Shown piece after piece: positions 59,777-64,000 of a stretch of 64,000 nt of DNA (its first letter is position 1; each line of letters opens with the position of its first letter). The notes beneath the pieces are model-generated. The model made no database searches, was not told where the DNA came from, and saw only the letters and a program-made list of their open reading frames with translations. This DNA is from JAKALD01 sp963817785 (GTDB lineage Bacteria > Pseudomonadota > Gammaproteobacteria > Burkholderiales > SG8-39), in assembly GCA_963817785.1 (NCBI GenBank), contig CAWFPL010000008.1, positions 682,001-746,000 of the forward strand, given 5' to 3'. The translations under genes and the position numbers were made by a program.

Positions 59777-59983
59777 TCAGACGACGACGGTCTGCGTGCC
59801 GACGAATTCGGTGTCGAGCTTGGGCTCGCCATCCTCGAGCAGCATCGCGATCACTTCGCGCAGATTCGCGTGCAACTCGTCGAGGGTCGCGCCCTGGCTG
59901 TGCGCGCCGGGGAAGCCGGGCACGTAGCCCACGTAGAGCTTGGTGTCCGGGCAGTGTTCGATGACCGCAGTATAGGCGTGCAT
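59777..59983 (-). CDS. hicB: HicB-family antitoxin
   Basis: A 68-residue antitoxin with the partly degraded RNase H-like fold: YTAVIEHCPDTKLYVGYVPG, FPGAHSQGATLDELHANLRE, VIAMLLEDGEP. No DNA-binding C-terminal helix-turn-helix or ribbon-helix-helix is present, so this is the short form. Its TGA abuts the hicA ATG, so expression should be coupled. Confidence 0.92.
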   Translation of the reverse strand: MHAYTAVIEHCPDTKLYVGYVPGFPGAHSQGATLDELHANLREVIAMLLEDGEPKLDTEFVGTQTVVV

Positions 59984-60303
59984 GGCAATCCTCGGGAACA
60001 GACCTTTGCCATTTTAGCCGCTGGAGGGAACCCCCGCTTGCGGGGGCGGACGGGCGCTCGGTGCGCACGCGCGAGCGTCCACGCCGAGCGGGTGGGCGGT
60101 GTCAACGGAAACCGAAAGCTGACGCACCTTTCGGGTGGATCGGAAATCGAAAATTGATACACCGCGCCGTGGGGACAAGCCCCGAGGTAGCGACAAGAAG
60201 CAGGTCCAGGCCCTGGGCCAGCTCTATTCCGACTGGACCTTCATCTACGAGCCGCCGATAGTGGAGCTGCCAAGCGCAACCTCGGCACGCTGAGCGGCAC
60301 GCC
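59984..60303. other. Intergenic region upstream of hicBA with a degenerate repeat
   Basis: About 320 bases between hicB and the monooxygenase-fold gene, both on the minus strand. It holds the hicBA promoter region and the direct repeat listed next. I find no gene here. Confidence 0.5.
60098..60163 (+). repeat. Imperfect direct repeat of about 30 bp
   Basis: Copies at 60098-60128 and 60134-60163 share the pattern GGTG, CGGAAA, CGAAA, TGA, CACC in order, with about 22 matching bases. Each copy begins GGTG and ends CACC, so each could also form a small loop. Confidence 0.6.
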
Positions 60304-60648
60304 CTACCCGTGCACCGCCACGCTGTCCTCCGGCGCCTGCCCGCGCTCGTCAAGCGCGTAATCGCGCAGCACGTTGGCCACGCGCAGCCGGTAGCCGGCG
60401 AAGATCCCGCCGCGCCCCTTGGCCTGCGCCTCGCGGTGCCGCGGAAGGTTGCGCCATTTGCGCACCGCCTCTTCGTCGCGCCAGAACGAGATCGAAACGT
60501 ACTTCCCCGGCGTGGTGAGGCTGGAGAAGCGCTCGATCGAGATGAAGCCCTCGGCCTGGTCGAGCTCGGGCTTGAGCGCGCCGGCGAGGTCGAGGTATTC
60601 CTGCACCCGCCCGTCGGCGGGCGTGAGTTCGAAGATCACTGCGATCAT
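60304..60648 (-). CDS. Antibiotic biosynthesis monooxygenase-fold (ABM) protein
   Basis: About 114 residues from ATG 60648. The dimeric ferredoxin-like ABM fold is indicated by MIAVIFELTPADGRVQEYLD, EGFISIERFSSLTTPGKYVS and ISFWRDEEAVRKWRNLPRHR. HREAQAKGRGGIFAGYRLRV is the typical C-terminal part. Such small proteins act as oxygenases without cofactor or as stress proteins. It diverges from the acyl-CoA ligase gene with only 37 bases between starts. Confidence 0.87.
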   Translation of the reverse strand: MIAVIFELTPADGRVQEYLDLAGALKPELDQAEGFISIERFSSLTTPGKYVSISFWRDEEAVRKWRNLPRHREAQAKGRGGIFAGYRLRVANVLRDYALDERGQAPEDSVAVHG

Positions 60649-60685
60649 GGCGTCTCCCCCGGTGCGGCCACTATACTTCGCGGCC

Positions 60686-62347
60686 ATGGCGTCCGCGCAT
60701 TATCGCTTCTGGCCGAAGCACCTGCCGCACCGGCTGACTTCGCCGCAGACCACGCTGCACGAGCTGCTCGCGGTTTCGGCGCGCCGCTACCCCGAGAAGC
60801 CGCTCACGCTGTTCTTCGGCGCCGCGCTGCCCTACCGCGAGGCGCTCGAGCAGGTCGAGCGCCTGGCCGGCTATCTGCAGAAGGCCTGCGGCGTGAAGCG
60901 CGGCGACCGGGTGCTGGTCGATCTGCAGAACAGCCCGCAGTTCGTCGTCGCCTGCTACGCGATCCTGCGCGCCGACGCGGTGATGGTGCCGGTGAGCCCG
61001 ATGAACGTCGCCGAGGAGCTGGCGCACTACCTCGAGGACAGCGACGCGAAAGTGGCGATCGTCGGCCAGGAGGTGTACGCGCAGTTCGCGGGGCTCCTCG
61101 GGCGCACGCCGCTCGCGAAGCTGATCGTGGCCGCCTACGCCGACTATCTGCCCGCCGACACCGACCTGCCGCTGCCGCAGGCCGTCGCCGCGCCGCGCGA
61201 GCCGCTGTCCGGGCCCGGCGTCGAATCGTGGTCCCATGCGCTCGCCGATGGGCACGCGCCCGAGCCCTCGCGCGCGCAGCCGCGCGACCTGTGCGTGCTG
61301 CCCTACACCTCGGGCAGCACCGGACGCCCGAAGGGCTGCATGCACACGCACGCGACGGTGACGTTCAACACGGTCGGCGCCGCCTTGTGGGAGAACATCC
61401 ACCAGGACGCGGTCGCGCTCGCCACCGCGCCGATGTTCCACGTCACCGGCTTCGTGCACAGCCTGCACGCGCCGGTGTACTGCGGCGCGACCATCGTGCT
61501 GCAGCCGCGCTGGGACGCCGGGCTCGCCGCGCGCCTGATCGAGCGCCACCGCTGCACGCACTGGGCGAACGTGCCGACGATGGTGGTCGACCTGCTCTCG
61601 GATGCGCGCGCGCTGGCGCACGACGTGTCCTCGCTCGAATGCATCTTCGGCGGCGGCGCCGCGATGCCCGAGGCGATCGCGCAGAAGCTGCACGACACCT
61701 GCGGCATCGATTACCTCGAGGGCTACGGGATGACCGAGACCATCTCGCAGACCCACATGAATCCGGAGAACCACCCGAAAAAGCAGTGCCTCGGCATCCC
61801 GACCTTCGACACCGAGTCGCTGATCGTCGATCCGGCGAGCGGCAAGGTGCTCGGGCCTGGCGAGCCGGGCGAGATCCTGGTGCGCGGCCCGCAGCTGCTC
61901 ACCGGCTACTGGAAGAACAACAAGAGCTACCGCGAGTCCTGGATCGAGGTCGAGGGCAAGTCGTACTTCCGCACCGGCGACCTCGGGCGCACCGACGAGG
62001 ACGGCTACTTCTTCATCGCCGACCGGCTCAAGCGCATGATCAACGCCGCCGGCTACAAGGTCTGGCCGGCCGAGGTCGAAGCGGCCATGTACAAGCACCC
62101 CGCGATCCAGGAGTGCTGCATCATCGGCGCGCCCGACGAGCGCCGCGGCGAGACGGTGAAGGCCGTGGTGGTGCTCAGGCCCGAGCACCGCGGCAAGCTC
62201 GGCGCGCAGGAGCTGCTCGCCTGGGCGCACGGCCAGATGGCCGCCTACAAGGCGCCGCGCGTGCTCGAGTTCGTCGACGCCCTGCCGCGCTCGGGATCGG
62301 GCAAGATCCAGTGGCGCGCGCTGCAGGAGAAGGAGTTCGCGGGGTGA
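60686..62347 (+). CDS. AMP-dependent acyl-CoA ligase, benzoate/cyclohexane-type
   Basis: A 553-residue ANL ligase from ATG 60686. LPYTSGSTGRPKGCMHTHAT is the adenylation motif; YLEGYGMTETISQTHMNPEN, YFRTGDLGRTDEDGYFFIAD, RLKRMINAAGYKVWPAEVEA and the Lys in LPRSGSGKIQWRAL complete the set. The closest style is medium-chain or aryl acid ligases. A TATACT lies nine bases before the ATG, giving at best a very short leader. The neighbouring genes do not define the substrate. Confidence 0.92.
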   Translation: MASAHYRFWPKHLPHRLTSPQTTLHELLAVSARRYPEKPLTLFFGAALPYREALEQVERLAGYLQKACGVKRGDRVLVDLQNSPQFVVACYAILRADAVMVPVSPMNVAEELAHYLEDSDAKVAIVGQEVYAQFAGLLGRTPLAKLIVAAYADYLPADTDLPLPQAVAAPREPLSGPGVESWSHALADGHAPEPSRAQPRDLCVLPYTSGSTGRPKGCMHTHATVTFNTVGAALWENIHQDAVALATAPMFHVTGFVHSLHAPVYCGATIVLQPRWDAGLAARLIERHRCTHWANVPTMVVDLLSDARALAHDVSSLECIFGGGAAMPEAIAQKLHDTCGIDYLEGYGMTETISQTHMNPENHPKKQCLGIPTFDTESLIVDPASGKVLGPGEPGEILVRGPQLLTGYWKNNKSYRESWIEVEGKSYFRTGDLGRTDEDGYFFIADRLKRMINAAGYKVWPAEVEAAMYKHPAIQECCIIGAPDERRGETVKAVVVLRPEHRGKLGAQELLAWAHGQMAAYKAPRVLEFVDALPRSGSGKIQWRALQEKEFAG

Positions 62348-62368
62348 GGCGGGCAGCCCTCATTCGTG

Positions 62369-62379
62369 CGACAATGTCG
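62369..62379. promoter_or_regulatory. Candidate operator of the RHH/PIN pair
   Basis: CGACAATGTCG is an 11-bp palindrome 20 bases before the antitoxin start. RHH antitoxins normally bind such sites to repress their own operon. Confidence 0.4.
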
Positions 62380-62398
62380 TACATGGTGGAGGCTGGCA

Positions 62399-62614
62399 AT
62401 GACGACATTGACGATCCGGCTTGACCCCAAGCTCGAGAAGGCGCTCGCGCAGATAGCCAAGCGCACGGGGCGGACCAAGAGCGAGATCGCGCGCGAGGCG
62501 CTCGAGCGCCAGATCGCGGTCGCCCGCTTTCGCGAGCTGCGCCGCAAGACCCTGCCGTTCGCCGAGGCGCAGGGTCTGGTGAGCGACGAGGACGTGTTCA
62601 GCGCCGTTTCGTGA
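62399..62614 (+). CDS. Ribbon-helix-helix antitoxin
   Basis: About 71 residues from ATG 62399 (GGAGG just upstream). TTLTIRLDPKLEKALAQIAK, then RTGRTKSEIAREALERQIAV, forms a classic ribbon-helix-helix DNA-binding domain. The C-terminal tail (FAEAQGLVSDEDVFSAVS) would bind the toxin. Its stop overlaps the toxin start (GTGA). Confidence 0.9.
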   Translation: MTTLTIRLDPKLEKALAQIAKRTGRTKSEIAREALERQIAVARFRELRRKTLPFAEAQGLVSDEDVFSAVS

Positions 62615-63018
62615 AGGTATTCCTCGACACGAACGTATTGGTCAGCGCGTTCGCGACCCGGGGGCTGTGCGCGGATCTGCTCGAGCTGATTCTGCTGGAG
62701 CACGACCTCGTGCTCGGGCGCCAGGTGATTCACGAGCTGAACCGTGCTCTGCGCTCGAAGCTCAAGCTTCCCGCCGCCCGGGCCAGGGAAATCGTCGACT
62801 TCCTGTCCGAAGAGGCGGCCGGCATGGTCGCCCGCGCCGAGCCGGCAGCCGCGCGCGCCGACCCCGATGACGCACTGGCTCTCGGTGAGGCACTACAGGC
62901 CGGCGCGGCGTTGTTCGTAACCGGAGACGCCGCGCTGCTCGGCCTGCGCGCGATCGGCGATATGGAGATCGTCTCGCCGAGGCGCTTCTGGGAGATCCTG
63001 CACGCGGGCGGCTCGTAG
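62611..63018 (+). CDS. PIN-domain toxin
   Basis: A 135-residue RNase toxin beginning with GTG at 62611. The acidic PIN residues are in VFLDTNVLVSAFATRG (Asp), VIHELNRAL (Glu), ADPDDALALGEALQAGAALF (Asp) and VTGDAALL (Asp). This is the COG1569-type PIN toxin, related to but distinct from VapC. Translation is coupled to the antitoxin. Confidence 0.9.
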   Translation: MKVFLDTNVLVSAFATRGLCADLLELILLEHDLVLGRQVIHELNRALRSKLKLPAARAREIVDFLSEEAAGMVARAEPAAARADPDDALALGEALQAGAALFVTGDAALLGLRAIGDMEIVSPRRFWEILHAGGS

Positions 63019-63041
63019 GGTCGCGCCCCCGGCGGCCTGCC

Positions 63042-64000
63042 CTACCCCCGCGCCAGCTCCGCCGCCCGGATCGGCAAGCTGCGCACCCACTTGCCGGTCG
63101 CCGCGAACACGGCGTTGACCACCGCCGGCGCGATCGGCGGCGTGCCGACCTCGCCGATGCCGCCGAGCTCGGCGCCGCTCTCGAGGATGTGCGTCTCGAC
63201 TTCCGGCATGTCGGCGAGCTGCAGCATCCGGTAGTCGGGAAAGTTCGCCTGCTCGACGCGGCCCCTGGCGAGCGTGATCTGGCCGTACAGCGCCGCGGTC
63301 AGCCCGAAGACGATGCCGCTTTCCATCTGCGCGGCGATGGTGTCCGGATTGATCGCCGTGCCGCAGTCGACCGCGCACACCACGCGGTGCACCCTGACCT
63401 CGCCCTTTTCCGACACCGAGACCTCGGCCACCTGGGCGACGATCGACACGAACGACGCGTGCAGCGCGATGCCGCGCCCGATTGCCGGCGCGGGCGGCGT
63501 GCCCCAGCCGGCCTTCTCGGCCGCGGTGGCGAGCACCCGCAGGTAGCGCGGATGCCTCGCGAGCAGCGCGCGCCGGAACTGGTACGGATCCTTGCCGGCG
63601 GCGGCCGCCAGCTCGTCCATGAAGCACTCGGTGAAGAAGGCGTCGTAGGAGTGCCCGACGCTCCTCCAGAAGCCCACCGGCACCGGAGTCTTGGACAGCA
63701 CGTGCTCGACGCGGAAGTTGGCGAGCTCGTAGGGCAGGTCGGCCGCGCCCTCGGCGTTGGTCTTGTCCGGCGGGTAGTCCATCCCGCCCCAGGGCAGCAG
63801 CCGGTCCATGAACGAGCGCGTGACCGAGGGCCCGACGATGCGGTTCCACCAGGCGAGCGGCGCGCCCGAGCCGTCCAGCGCGGCGCGGAACTTCGCGATC
63901 GCCGCCGGCCGGTACATGTCGTGCTGCATGTCCTCTTCACGCGACCACACGAGCTTGACCGGCGTGCCCGGCACCGCCTTCGCGACCGTCACCGCCTGCG
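63042..64000 (-). CDS. Molybdopterin-dependent hydroxylase large subunit (3' part)
   Basis: C-terminal part of a large subunit of the isoquinoline 1-oxidoreductase/aldehyde oxidase type. The frame is open to the right edge (reads QAVTVAKAVPGTPVKLVWSR), so the N-terminal part lies outside the window. SREEDMQHDMYRPAAIAKFR, VGFWRSVGHSYDAFFTECFM, VHRVVCAVDCGTAINPDTIA and GGIGEVGTPPIAPAVVNAVF are diagnostic; the Glu in GEVGTPP is the probable catalytic base. It hydroxylates an N-heterocycle or oxidises an aldehyde with water. The small iron-sulfur subunit is not in the window. Confidence 0.93.
   Translation of the reverse strand, partial: QAVTVAKAVPGTPVKLVWSREEDMQHDMYRPAAIAKFRAALDGSGAPLAWWNRIVGPSVTRSFMDRLLPWGGMDYPPDKTNAEGAADLPYELANFRVEHVLSKTPVPVGFWRSVGHSYDAFFTECFMDELAAAAGKDPYQFRRALLARHPRYLRVLATAAEKAGWGTPPAPAIGRGIALHASFVSIVAQVAEVSVSEKGEVRVHRVVCAVDCGTAINPDTIAAQMESGIVFGLTAALYGQITLARGRVEQANFPDYRMLQLADMPEVETHILESGAELGGIGEVGTPPIAPAVVNAVFAATGKWVRSLPIRAAELARG

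Noticed and set aside
60672..60677. TATACT before the acyl-CoA ligase as a promoter
   Set aside because: It lies only nine bases before the ATG and has no matching -35, so it is mentioned only in the gene entry.
1..64000. Search for CRISPR arrays, tRNA, rRNA and riboswitches
   Set aside because: I saw no regularly spaced repeats, cloverleaf-like or rRNA sequence and no known riboswitch motif by eye. Covariance-model searches could still find small RNAs.

Overview
This 64 kb window is very GC-rich, densely coded and mostly arranged in overlapping operons (ATGA, GTGA, TGATG and TTGA junctions). Gene content and protein style (TatD, MutS, FdxA, HAAT-type ABC importers, feruloyl-CoA synthase, PxpABC) point to a soil or freshwater betaproteobacterium, probably near Burkholderiales or an unplaced relative. 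That placement is inference. I saw no rRNA or tRNA gene, CRISPR array or replication origin.

Layout. 1-1.3 kb: the end of a PAS-PAS-GGDEF diguanylate cyclase. 1.3-6 kb: first branched-chain-amino-acid-type (HAAT) ABC importer. 6.1-10.6 kb: a two-subunit indolepyruvate oxidoreductase-like enzyme and a cyclase-family hydrolase. 11.1-11.8 kb: a methyltransferase. 11.8-16.6 kb: second HAAT importer, with both ATPases fused in one polypeptide. 16.9-18.6 kb: a DHA2 drug exporter behind a SlyA/MarR-like palindrome. 18.7-23.5 kb: mutS-tatD-acyl-CoA ligase, followed by an array of hairpins. 23.8-26.8 kb: a lipoprotein, FdxA, a CnoX-like thioredoxin and a frameshifted MFS gene. 26.8-35.2 kb: thiolase, feruloyl-CoA synthase and a MarR regulator, divergent from a third HAAT importer with a clear promoter/operator. 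35.2-38.9 kb: a possible tiny basic protein, an antitoxin remnant, a glycosidase, Hsp33 and a LysR regulator. 39-43.6 kb: a cupin and four oxidoreductases in one run. 43.6-50.4 kb: two ABC-2 export systems. 50.4-55.4 kb: an OYE-family reductase, PxpA-PxpC-PxpB and a nitrile hydratase/thiocyanate hydrolase-like enzyme whose beta chain is split into two genes. 55.5-57.9 kb: a VOC protein and an amidase on the opposite strand. 58.2-59.5 kb: an intact IS4-family element with a 5-bp target duplication. 59.5-64 kb: HicAB, a monooxygenase-fold protein, an acyl-CoA ligase, an RHH/PIN pair and the end of a molybdenum hydroxylase large subunit.

How the genes fit together. The window looks like a catabolic region for aromatic acids, amides and nitriles. 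Three HAAT importers sit beside enzymes that activate or oxidise aromatic or keto acids. The third importer shares a control region with feruloyl-CoA synthase and a MarR repressor, so it may import hydroxycinnamates. The split nitrile hydratase-like operon, the divergent amidase and the 5-oxoprolinase subunits could form a nitrile/amide/lactam route. The most unusual items are that operon, the livG-livF fusion, an Hsp33 lacking two of four zinc cysteines, the hairpin array at 23.56-23.71 kb, the SlyA-like operator at 16.97 kb and the possible 36-residue basic protein at 35.5 kb.
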